Assembly (NCBI GenBank): GCA_041568335.1
Contig: JBFFZZ010000146.1
Span: 1-7,590, forward strand
DNA from: WVWW01 sp041568335
GTDB lineage: Bacteria > Acidobacteriota > Polarisedimenticolia > Polarisedimenticolales > Polarisedimenticolaceae
Length of the DNA stretch: 7,590 nt
Direction: 5' to 3'
Shown: positions 1 to 5,167 of the stretch, piece by piece
How the letters are laid out: every line of letters starts with the position of its first letter
Position numbering within the stretch: position 1 is the stretch's first letter
The notes under the pieces: model-generated
What the model was told of the DNA's origin: nothing
Database searches by the model: none
What the model saw: only the letters and a program-made list of their open reading frames with translations
Position numbers and translations under genes: made by a program

Positions 1-1
1 G

Positions 2-1378
2 CTCGAACAGGGCCACGAGGGCGAAGCCCTCGACGCCGTGTTGGCCTACGTCTCCAAGCATCCCAACGATTCCGAGTTGCTCGGGTTCGCCGAGGAACTG
101 GCGGGCAGGACCGGGGGCTGGGAGCGTGTCGACGAGATCCTCGTCGCGGAACCCGGTCTCGAGGGCTCCAACACCGTCGCACAGCGGCTGTGGGCCGTGG
201 CCCTGCTCGAGCTCGGCGACGTGCAACGCGGCATCGCGGCGTTCGAACGGGCACTGGTCGCGCAACCCGAGGACCTGGGTCTGCGTATCGAGGCGGCGCA
301 GGCATTTCGTGCCGTCGGTCGGTTTGCCGACGCGGCCGCGCTGCTCCACGAGCTGGCCGCCGAGGTCCCGTCCGACCGGCACATCCTGTTGATGCTCGGT
401 GAGACCCTGGCCGATCAGGGGATCATCGACGGGGCGCAAAACGCCTTCGTCTCGGTCCTGCGGTTGTTCTCCGCCGAGGGCGGCGATGCGAACGCTCCGA
501 TCCGCGACGCCATCCGGCGGAAGATGATCATCCTCTACCTGGGGAACGATCAGCTGGCGGCCGCGACGAGCCTGCACGGCGACCTCGAGCTTGCCGAGGA
601 TTCGCAGAACGTGGAGCTGTCCGCGCGACTCGCGATTGCCGCCGAGGACTGGGCCCGCGCACGTGAGCTCGCCAAACAGCTTCGCGAGTCGGCCGAGCCG
701 GGCGTCGCGGCGCTGATCGAGGGCGAGGCGCTGCTGCGCTCGGGCAAGGTGGGCAAGGCGGCTCCGCGATTCCAGGAGGCCATCGAGCTTCTCGGCCCTG
801 CGACGCGGATCGACGTCGCCGAGACGTACCTCGACGTCGAGCGCAACGAGCAGGGCGAGACCTACCTCCGCGAGTGGGTCGCCGCGGATGCCGATAACCC
901 CGATGCGCACTACTTCCTCGGCAGCTATCTGTTCCGGTCGAGCGGACTCGAGCGGGCGGAGGCCACGCTGCGCCGGGTGCTCGAGCTCGATCCGTCCCAC
1001 GCCCCGGCGCTCAACTTCCTCGGTTATTCGCTGGCCGACGAGAGCCGCGAGCTGGACGAAGCGCTCGACATGATCCGGCGGGCGCTCGAGCAGGACCCGT
1101 GGAACGGGGCTTACCTCGACTCGCTGGGTTGGGTCTACTTCCGCATGGGTCGCTTCGAGGAAGCGCGCGAGCCGCTCGAGGCGGCCGCACGCGAGCTGCC
1201 GTCGGATGCGGTCATCCTCGAGCACCTCGGGGATCTCTACGAGCGGCGCGGTGAGAACGAGCTGGCGTTGTCCGCTTGGGGCAAGGCGCTGGACAACGAC
1301 CCCGCACCAGCCGATCGCGCCAAGATCGAGGCCAAGATCGCACTGCTCTCCGGAGTCGATGAGGTCGATCGGCGTTGA
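2..1378 (+). CDS. TPR-repeat protein, 5'-truncated by the window edge
   Basis: The reading frame is open from base 2, and the GTG at 38 is preceded by in-frame sense codons, so the true start probably lies upstream; 458 residues are visible. The protein is made of tetratricopeptide helix pairs. Counting from the GTG at 38, the clearest repeats are residues 288-321, 322-355, 357-389 and 390-423, with the A-x-x-x-F/L-x-x-A-L-x-x-x-P pattern (for example LGWVYFRMGRFEEAREPLEAA). Weaker repeats cover about 47-145 and 225-280. No enzyme motif is visible. TPR proteins are protein-binding scaffolds. A TPR gene sits directly before lolB and ispE in pseudomonads (recalled synteny), so a role in envelope or outer-membrane lipoprotein biogenesis is reasonable but inferred. 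Its stop overlaps the next start by four bases (TTGA), implying translational coupling. Whether it has a signal peptide cannot be seen here. Confidence 0.9.
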   Translation, partial: LEQGHEGEALDAVLAYVSKHPNDSELLGFAEELAGRTGGWERVDEILVAEPGLEGSNTVAQRLWAVALLELGDVQRGIAAFERALVAQPEDLGLRIEAAQAFRAVGRFADAAALLHELAAEVPSDRHILLMLGETLADQGIIDGAQNAFVSVLRLFSAEGGDANAPIRDAIRRKMIILYLGNDQLAAATSLHGDLELAEDSQNVELSARLAIAAEDWARARELAKQLRESAEPGVAALIEGEALLRSGKVGKAAPRFQEAIELLGPATRIDVAETYLDVERNEQGETYLREWVAADADNPDAHYFLGSYLFRSSGLERAEATLRRVLELDPSHAPALNFLGYSLADESRELDEALDMIRRALEQDPWNGAYLDSLGWVYFRMGRFEEAREPLEAAARELPSDAVILEHLGDLYERRGENELALSAWGKALDNDPAPADRAKIEAKIALLSGVDEVDRR

Positions 1379-2010
1379 TCGGCTTCCGGCGGTGGACCGT
1401 CGGCGCGCTGGCCGTTCTGTTTTTCCTGTACGGATGTGGACCGCGGAGAATCACCCGCGACCTCTCGGCCGGACCGCAGGCGGCGGTCTACCGCGCGCGG
1501 TTCGATCCCGGTCCGGCGGAGCGTGCCAGGAAGTTCCGGCTCCTCGTGTTCGCGGCCGAACCGGACCGGCTGCACGGTGAGATCCTCTCCGCGGTCGGCA
1601 CGACCGAGTTGATCCTCGACGCCGGAGGCGGACGGGTCTCGGTGTTCTTCGTGCGTGACCGGACGGCCTACGTCGGCGAAGCCGGCGCGGGCGTGCTCGA
1701 ATCGTTGCTCGGGGTGGAGGTCGCGATCGAGGACTTCGTCACGGCACTGCTGGGCGCCCGGCCCGCCGCCGGAACCGGCGGTCCGGTCTGGTCGCTGTCC
1801 GCGCCTGGGCAGCCGTACCCCGACCTCATCGAGCTGAACGACGGGGAGCGGCGTTTCGAGCTGCGGATCAAACGACTCCGCGCGATCCGTGCGGACCCCG
1901 CAGAGCTCGGCAACGGGAGACCTCCCGCGGGTGCGCGAACCCGGCCGCTCGAGGAGCTCGATGCGGCGAACCTACCGGGTGTCGAGACCGAGGGGGACGA
2001 CGACTCGTGA
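1375..2010 (+). CDS. LolB-like outer-membrane lipoprotein
   Basis: A 211-residue predicted lipoprotein. The N-terminus has basic residues (R5, R6), a hydrophobic stretch (about 8-18) and a lipobox LYGC ending at Cys21, so signal peptidase II cleavage is expected; Tyr at -2 is tolerated but uncommon. Residue +2 is Gly, not Asp, which by the enterobacterial rule favours outer-membrane sorting. The body (about 38-170) has alternating beta segments, a G-x-L/V turn pattern (near 84-92) and an LLG...DFVTALLGARP segment (111-130) reminiscent of LolB, the acceptor that inserts lipoproteins into the outer membrane. Position supports this: lolB lies immediately before ispE in gammaproteobacteria. The C-terminal 40 residues are polar and probably disordered. 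The TTG start at 1375 is chosen because it alone keeps the full signal peptide; it overlaps the upstream stop, with GAGG at 1361-1364 as ribosome site. LolB identity is inferred from fold pattern and synteny, not from diagnostic residues. Confidence 0.75.
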   Translation: MIGFRRWTVGALAVLFFLYGCGPRRITRDLSAGPQAAVYRARFDPGPAERARKFRLLVFAAEPDRLHGEILSAVGTTELILDAGGGRVSVFFVRDRTAYVGEAGAGVLESLLGVEVAIEDFVTALLGARPAAGTGGPVWSLSAPGQPYPDLIELNDGERRFELRIKRLRAIRADPAELGNGRPPAGARTRPLEELDAANLPGVETEGDDDS

Positions 2011-2888
2011 CCCGGCTCACCGTCGAGGCCCCGGCGAAGGTCAACCTGACGTTGCGGGTCCTGGACCGACGAGCCGACGGGTTCCACGAGCTGGATACCG
2101 TGTTTCAGGCGATCGACCTCTGGGACACGATCGAGCTTCGGGCGGCGGAAGACATCACCCTGACCACCGATCATCCCGGGCTCGAGATCGATCACGGCAA
2201 CCTCGTGCAGCGTGCAGCGCTTCTGTTGCGGGAGGTCGCCGGCTTGCAGGACGGTGTCGCGCTCCACCTGCGCAAACGGATCCCGCTCGGTGGAGGGCTC
2301 GGCGGGGGCAGCGCGGACGCGGCGGCCACGCTGATCGGGTGCGCCAGGCTGTGGAAGCTCGACGTCGAGATCGCGCGACTGGAGGAGGCCGCTCGGCAAC
2401 TCGGGGCGGACGTGCCGTTCTTCCTCCACGGTGGGACGGCACGCGGAACCGGACGAGGTGATCGGATCACGCGACTCGAGCCGTTCGGCGACAAGCCGTT
2501 GGTTCTCGGCATGCCGCCCTACGCGATTTCGACCGCCGAGGTGTTCGAACGCGCGTCACAGTGGTTGACACTCCCTTCAAAGAGTGTTAATTTTCCCGCG
2601 CTTTTTGGGCATAAGTGGCGACAGCCCAACGACTTGGACCTGCTGGACAACGACCTGCAGGAAGGCGTCTTCGAGGTCCGACCGGAGTTGCGTCACTTCC
2701 GCGAGGGGCTCCTGAAACAGGGTGCGTCCGTGGCGCTCATGAGCGGGAGCGGTTCGACGGTCTTCGGTGTGTTCGACGAGGCCACCGTGCGAGACGCAGC
2801 GCTCGCGACGTTGGGTGAGACATTCGGCGCCTGGACACTCGTTTCGTCGCGCACGGTGAACCAGGGGGTTCGGGTTCGCGTCGCCTAG
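2007..2888 (+). CDS. ispE: 4-diphosphocytidyl-2-C-methyl-D-erythritol kinase
   Basis: IspE phosphorylates CDP-methylerythritol at the 2-hydroxyl with ATP, in the cytosolic MEP route to IPP and DMAPP. The 293-residue length is normal. It is a GHMP kinase: the N-terminal PAKVNLTL (residues 9-16) carries the substrate-side Lys11; the glycine-rich ATP loop PLGGGLGGGSADAA spans 93-106; the catalytic Asp135 lies in GADVPFF; and the C-terminal GHMP motif SGSGSTVFG is at 246-254. GTG start at 2007 overlaps the lipoprotein stop by four bases (GTGA), with a purine-rich GAGGGGG just upstream as ribosome site. The gene sits in its usual place, after a lolB-like gene and upstream of prs. Odd point: codons for residues 186-204, in the family's variable loop, are abruptly AT-rich (10 of 19 end in A or T) and contain a near-consensus promoter, annotated separately. 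The protein frame is intact there, so this is not a frameshift. Confidence 0.97.
   Translation: MTRLTVEAPAKVNLTLRVLDRRADGFHELDTVFQAIDLWDTIELRAAEDITLTTDHPGLEIDHGNLVQRAALLLREVAGLQDGVALHLRKRIPLGGGLGGGSADAAATLIGCARLWKLDVEIARLEEAARQLGADVPFFLHGGTARGTGRGDRITRLEPFGDKPLVLGMPPYAISTAEVFERASQWLTLPSKSVNFPALFGHKWRQPNDLDLLDNDLQEGVFEVRPELRHFREGLLKQGASVALMSGSGSTVFGVFDEATVRDAALATLGETFGAWTLVSSRTVNQGVRVRVA
2565..2590 (+). promoter_or_regulatory. Operator-like (CIRCE-like) inverted repeat over the ispE-internal promoter
   Basis: TTGACACTC (2565-2573) and GAGTGTTAA (2582-2590) form a 9-base inverted repeat around an 8-base centre. All positions pair if one G-T is allowed, and the inner six (ACACTC/GAGTGT) are perfect. 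The HrcA operator CIRCE is TTAGCACTC-N9-GAGTGCTAA: the left arm differs at two positions, the right arm at one, and the spacer is one base short. The arms cover the -35 and reach into the -10, as expected for a repressor site. Caveat: consensus -35 and -10 hexamers are themselves nearly complementary, so part of the dyad may come from the promoter alone. Confidence 0.4.
2565..2593 (+). promoter_or_regulatory. Predicted sigma-70 promoter inside ispE
   Basis: TTGACA (2565-2570), a 17-base spacer, then TAATTT (2588-2593) preceded by TG at 2585-2586, giving an extended -10 (TGtTAATTT). The -35 is a perfect consensus match and the spacer length is optimal. Transcription would start near 2600, about 308 bases before spoVG. 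The surrounding gene is strongly GC-ending, so such a match is unlikely by chance. Likely targets are spoVG, tRNA-Gln and prs. In E. coli, prs is likewise served by a promoter within the upstream ispE (ychB) region, from recalled literature. Function is inferred, not shown. Confidence 0.7.
2605..2629 (+). repeat. Short inverted repeat in the predicted leader
   Basis: TTGGGC (2605-2610) and GCCCAA (2624-2629) are exact inverted repeats with a 13-base loop. They lie just downstream of the start site predicted for the ispE-internal promoter, so they would form a hairpin at the very 5' end of that transcript. Six base pairs with a long loop is modest and may be chance. Confidence 0.25.
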
Positions 2889-2907
2889 CCGTTGGCAAGG
2901 GGGCTTG

Positions 2908-3282
2908 ATGAAAATCACTCAGGTTCGGGTTTTCCCGGTCGAAGACGAGAAACTGAAAGCCTTCGTTTCGGTGATCTTCGACGACTGTTTTGTCGTGAGC
3001 GACATCAAGATCATCGAGGGGCAGCAGGGGCTGTTCATCTCGATGCCGAGCAAGAAGCGCAAGAACGGAACGTTCCGCGATATCGCTCACCCGCTCAACA
3101 ACGAAACGCGCCGTCGGTTCGAGGAAGAGATCATCGCCAGCTATCGCGAGATGCTCGACGAGTCCGGCGACGCGCTGGCGCCGATCCGTGACCTGAATCC
3201 GATCGATGAGCCCGAAACGCCCCGGCCGACGCCCTTCACTCCGCGCACTGAACCATCTCGAGGTCCCGACACCAACGTTTGA
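2908..3282 (+). CDS. spoVG: SpoVG-family nucleic-acid-binding regulator
   Basis: A 124-residue SpoVG homologue. The family core is complete over residues 1-85: MKITQVRVFP at the start, KAFVSVIFDDCFVV (17-30), IKIIEGQQGLFISMPSKK (33-50) and NGTFRDIAHPLN (53-64), ending in a helix (66-84) with EEIIASYREML. SpoVG was named for a septation and sporulation defect in Bacillus; homologues in Borrelia, Listeria and Staphylococcus bind DNA or RNA and act as global regulators. Its target here is unknown. The protein is longer than Bacillus SpoVG (about 97 residues): residues 95-124 form a Pro/Thr/Arg-rich, probably disordered tail. The ATG at 2908 is preferred to the in-frame TTG at 2905 because it gives the canonical MKIT start and has AAGG (2897-2900) seven bases upstream. 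It begins 19 bases after ispE, and tRNA-Gln follows 23 bases after its stop, so it is probably cotranscribed with both neighbours. Confidence 0.95.
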   Translation: MKITQVRVFPVEDEKLKAFVSVIFDDCFVVSDIKIIEGQQGLFISMPSKKRKNGTFRDIAHPLNNETRRRFEEEIIASYREMLDESGDALAPIRDLNPIDEPETPRPTPFTPRTEPSRGPDTNV

Positions 3283-3305
3283 TCCAACACACGATTCGAT
3301 GCTAT

Positions 3306-3380
3306 TGGGGCGTCGCCAAGTGGTAAGGCACCGGGTTTTGGTCCCGGCATGCGGAGGTTCGAATCCTCCCGCCCCAGCCA
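3306..3380 (+). tRNA. tRNA-Gln (anticodon UUG)
   Basis: A complete 75-base cloverleaf with encoded CCA. The acceptor stem TGGGGCG (3306-3312) pairs with CGCCCCA (3370-3376). The D stem GCC/GGC is at 3315-3317 and 3327-3329. The anticodon stem CCGGG/CCCGG (3331-3335, 3343-3347) encloses loop TTTTGGT with anticodon TTG at 3338-3340. The T stem GGAGG/CCTCC (3353-3357, 3365-3369) encloses TTCGAAT. The discriminator G is at 3377 and CCA at 3378-3380. All stems are fully paired. It closely resembles E. coli tRNA-Gln, including the U1-A72 pair. It reads CAA and, by wobble, CAG codons. It lies between spoVG and prs on the same strand with no clear promoter of its own, so it is probably cut from a polycistronic transcript. 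Confidence 0.98.
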
Positions 3381-3403
3381 CCGGCGTGCGATAGGGCTAG
3401 ACC

Positions 3404-4345
3404 ATGAAAGCCGAGTTGAAAGTCTTTTCCGGCCACGGCAACGAACCGCTGGCCAAGAGCATGTGCGACTACCTGCGCATCCCGCTCGGCAAATGGGATC
3501 TGACGCGATTCGCCGATTCCGAGGTGTACTGCCAGATCCTGGAGAACGTGCGCGGCACCGACGTCTTCGTGATTCAACCGACCTGCCCGCCCGTGAACGA
3601 GCACCTGATGGAGCTGCTCATCGCGGTCGACGCGCTCAAGCGTTCGTCGGCTTACCGGATCACCGCCGTGTTGCCCTACTACGGTTACGCCCGACAGGAC
3701 CGCAAGGACAAGCCACGTGTTCCGATCTCCGCCAAGCTCGTCGCCGACCTGCTGGAGGCGGCGGGTGTCGATCGCGTGCTCACGATGGACCTCCACGCGC
3801 CGGCGATCCAGGGCTACTTCAACCGCCCCGTGGACAACCTGCTGGCCGCACCGGTGCTGCTCGACTGGATCGACCAGCAGAGGTTCGAGAACTCGATCAT
3901 CGTCTCGCCCGATGCGGGCGGTGTGGAACGCGCGCGGTTCTACGCCAAGCGAATCGGGACCGATCTGGCGATCATCGACAAGCGTCGCGTCGAGGCCAAC
4001 GTCGCGGTCACGATGAACGTCATCGGCGACGTCGAGGGCCGGACCTGTGTGATCGTCGACGACATGGTCGATACGGCCGGGACCTTGGTGGGGTCGGCCC
4101 ACGCCCTGCTGGAAAGCGGTGCCCGTTCGGTGGTCGCCTGCTTCACCCACGGGGTGCTCTCGGGGCCCGCGATGGAGCGTCTCGCCGATCCGGCGCTGAA
4201 ACAGATCGTGATCACCGACACGATCCCCTTATCCCCCGAAAAAGCCAAGGAATCGAAGATTACCGTTCTTTCGGTCGCCAGCCTGCTGGGCGAGGCGGTC
4301 GCTCGGATCCACAGCAACTCCTCGGTCAGCTCGCTGTTCGTCTAG
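3404..4345 (+). CDS. prs: Ribose-phosphate pyrophosphokinase (PRPP synthetase)
   Basis: Prs makes PRPP and AMP from ribose 5-phosphate and ATP in the cytosol, feeding purine, pyrimidine, NAD, histidine and tryptophan synthesis. The 313 residues match class I enzymes. Visible landmarks: FSGHGN (8-13) and RFADSE (35-40) at the N-terminus; PYYGYARQDRK (91-101), the ATP-site segment; TMDLHA with His131; SPDAGGVERA (168-177); the catalytic flexible loop beginning IDKRR with Lys193; and the PRPP-binding loop VIVDDMVDTAGT (216-227). The C-terminus SVSSLF is typical. The loop sequence KRRVEANVAV differs slightly from the usual KRRPKAN. ATG at 3404 gives the standard N-terminus; AGGG at 3393-3396 is a modest ribosome site. 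It follows tRNA-Gln by 23 bases. Its order with ispE, rplY and pth is conserved across distant bacteria. Transcription probably comes from the ispE-internal promoter and from upstream. Confidence 0.98.
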   Translation: MKAELKVFSGHGNEPLAKSMCDYLRIPLGKWDLTRFADSEVYCQILENVRGTDVFVIQPTCPPVNEHLMELLIAVDALKRSSAYRITAVLPYYGYARQDRKDKPRVPISAKLVADLLEAAGVDRVLTMDLHAPAIQGYFNRPVDNLLAAPVLLDWIDQQRFENSIIVSPDAGGVERARFYAKRIGTDLAIIDKRRVEANVAVTMNVIGDVEGRTCVIVDDMVDTAGTLVGSAHALLESGARSVVACFTHGVLSGPAMERLADPALKQIVITDTIPLSPEKAKESKITVLSVASLLGEAVARIHSNSSVSSLFV

Positions 4346-4382
4346 CGCGCGGCGCGGCCCCGTGCGGAGAGTCCCACCGGCC

Positions 4383-4391
4383 TGCTAGGAT
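4383..4391 (+). promoter_or_regulatory. Candidate extended -10 promoter for rplY
   Basis: TGCTAGGAT lies in the 118-base gap between prs and rplY: an extended TG followed by TAGGAT (4386-4391), which keeps the key A2 and T6 positions of the -10 hexamer. No recognisable -35 is found 16-18 bases upstream (the region reads TGCGGA), so support rests on the -10 and its intergenic position. It would start a transcript near 4398 with a leader of about 65 bases that contains the hairpin at 4409-4437. Confidence 0.4.
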
Positions 4392-4408
4392 GCACCGTTC
4401 TCGAAGGT

Positions 4409-4437
4409 GTCCGCTGCCGCGAGGCGGCAGCGCGGAC
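4409..4437 (+). promoter_or_regulatory. Strong leader hairpin upstream of rplY
   Basis: GTCCGCTGCCGC (4409-4420) pairs fully with GCGGCA (4424-4429) plus GCGGAC (4432-4437), with a three-base GAG loop and a two-base GC bulge: 12 G/C-rich pairs. It is not followed by a T run, so it is a poor intrinsic terminator. It ends 26 bases before the rplY ATG. It could stabilise or regulate the rplY leader, or pause or partly terminate transcription coming from prs; the sequence alone does not decide. Confidence 0.5.
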
Positions 4438-4463
4438 CCGCCGAATCACAGGAAGATCGGACG

Positions 4464-5153
4464 ATGTCGACACAGAAAGTCATGCTCGTAGTCGAAAACC
4501 GCGACCAGCTGGGCAAGGGTGCCAACGGTCGTCTCCGGGCCGCCGGTCGCGTTCCGGCCAACGTGTACGGTCTCGGGATGGAGTCCTTCTCGATCAGCGT
4601 GGACCCGCGGCGCGTGGAAGATCTGCTGCGTTCGGCCAGCGGAAGAAACACGATCCTCACGCTCTCGATGAAGGGCGCCGACGCGAGTCGTGACGTCATG
4701 ATCCGAGAGATCCAGCGAGACCCGGTCAAGGAGACCCTGCAGCACATCGACTTCGTCCGTGTGGATCCGGATCGCAAGATCGAGGTGCGCGTGCCGGTCA
4801 GCCTGATCGGGACGCCGGAAGGCGTCAAGAACGAGGGTGGGCTGGTCGACTTCATCCATCGCGAGGTCCTGGTCAAGTGCCTGCCGTCCGCGATTCCCGA
4901 GCACCTCGACGGGGACATCTCCGAGCTTCACGTCGGACAGCATTTCTCGGTCAAGGACCTGGAGCTCGCGGGGGACGTCGAGATGGTCGACGACCCCGAC
5001 ATGGTGCTCGTCGTGATCGCCCAACCGAAGGTCGAGGAAGAGCCCGTCACCGAAGAGGAAGAGGCCGCCGAGGCCGCCGAGGCTGCGGAGGGCGAACCGC
5101 CTGCCGAGGGCGAGCCGAGCGCCGAAGCCGGCTCCAAGGACGGCGACTCCTAG
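4464..5153 (+). CDS. rplY: Ribosomal protein bL25, two-domain Ctc form
   Basis: L25/Ctc binds 5S rRNA in the large ribosomal subunit. The product has 229 residues, the long two-domain type (TL5/Ctc) rather than the roughly 95-residue E. coli form. The N-terminal 5S-binding domain (about 6-97) contains GRLRAAGRVPANVYG (22-36) and IQRDPVKETLQHIDF (83-97). The C-terminal beta domain (about 100-188) contains GTPEGVKNEGG (116-126) and VKCLPSAIPEHLDGD (137-151). Residues 189-229 form an acidic, Glu/Ala-rich low-complexity tail built on repeated GCCGAG-like codon pairs. ATG at 4464 is chosen because it starts at the family position and has AGGA (4450-4453) upstream; the in-frame GTG at 4407 would add 19 atypical residues encoded across the leader hairpin. 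Bacillus Ctc is a general-stress protein; whether that applies here is unknown. The pth start follows 14 bases after the stop. Confidence 0.97.
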   Translation: MSTQKVMLVVENRDQLGKGANGRLRAAGRVPANVYGLGMESFSISVDPRRVEDLLRSASGRNTILTLSMKGADASRDVMIREIQRDPVKETLQHIDFVRVDPDRKIEVRVPVSLIGTPEGVKNEGGLVDFIHREVLVKCLPSAIPEHLDGDISELHVGQHFSVKDLELAGDVEMVDDPDMVLVVIAQPKVEEEPVTEEEEAAEAAEAAEGEPPAEGEPSAEAGSKDGDS

Positions 5154-5167
5154 CATCGGCGACCAAG

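Noticed and set aside
3269..3284. PurR-box-like sequence around AACGTTTG at the end of spoVG, upstream of prs
   Set aside because: About 11 of 16 positions match the E. coli PurR box, but it overlaps coding sequence, the outer positions fail, and this PurR is a gammaproteobacterial regulator.
3279..3305. Possible promoter directly before tRNA-Gln (TTGATC and TGCTAT)
   Set aside because: The spacer is only 15 bases and the -10 would abut the tRNA, placing the start site inside the mature tRNA.
3302..4150. Long open frame on the minus strand opposite prs (about 282 codons); similar ones opposite ispE (1668-2429) and rplY (4446-5156)
   Set aside because: They lie wholly antisense to clear conserved genes in GC-rich DNA, where stop codons are rare in the antisense frame, and their products show no recognisable domain.
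4407..4463. Upstream GTG start for rplY at 4407
   Set aside because: It would translate the leader hairpin, adds 19 atypical residues, and bypasses the ATG at 4464 that has a ribosome site and the family N-terminus.
3349..4491. A 380-codon plus-strand frame overlapping tRNA-Gln and prs
   Set aside because: It runs through the tRNA and the whole of prs in another frame, with an Arg-rich composition typical of GC-rich frame shadows.
5030..5130. GCCGAG-like short repeats at the end of rplY
   Set aside because: They encode the Glu/Ala-rich acidic tail common in long L25 proteins; low complexity, not a separate element.
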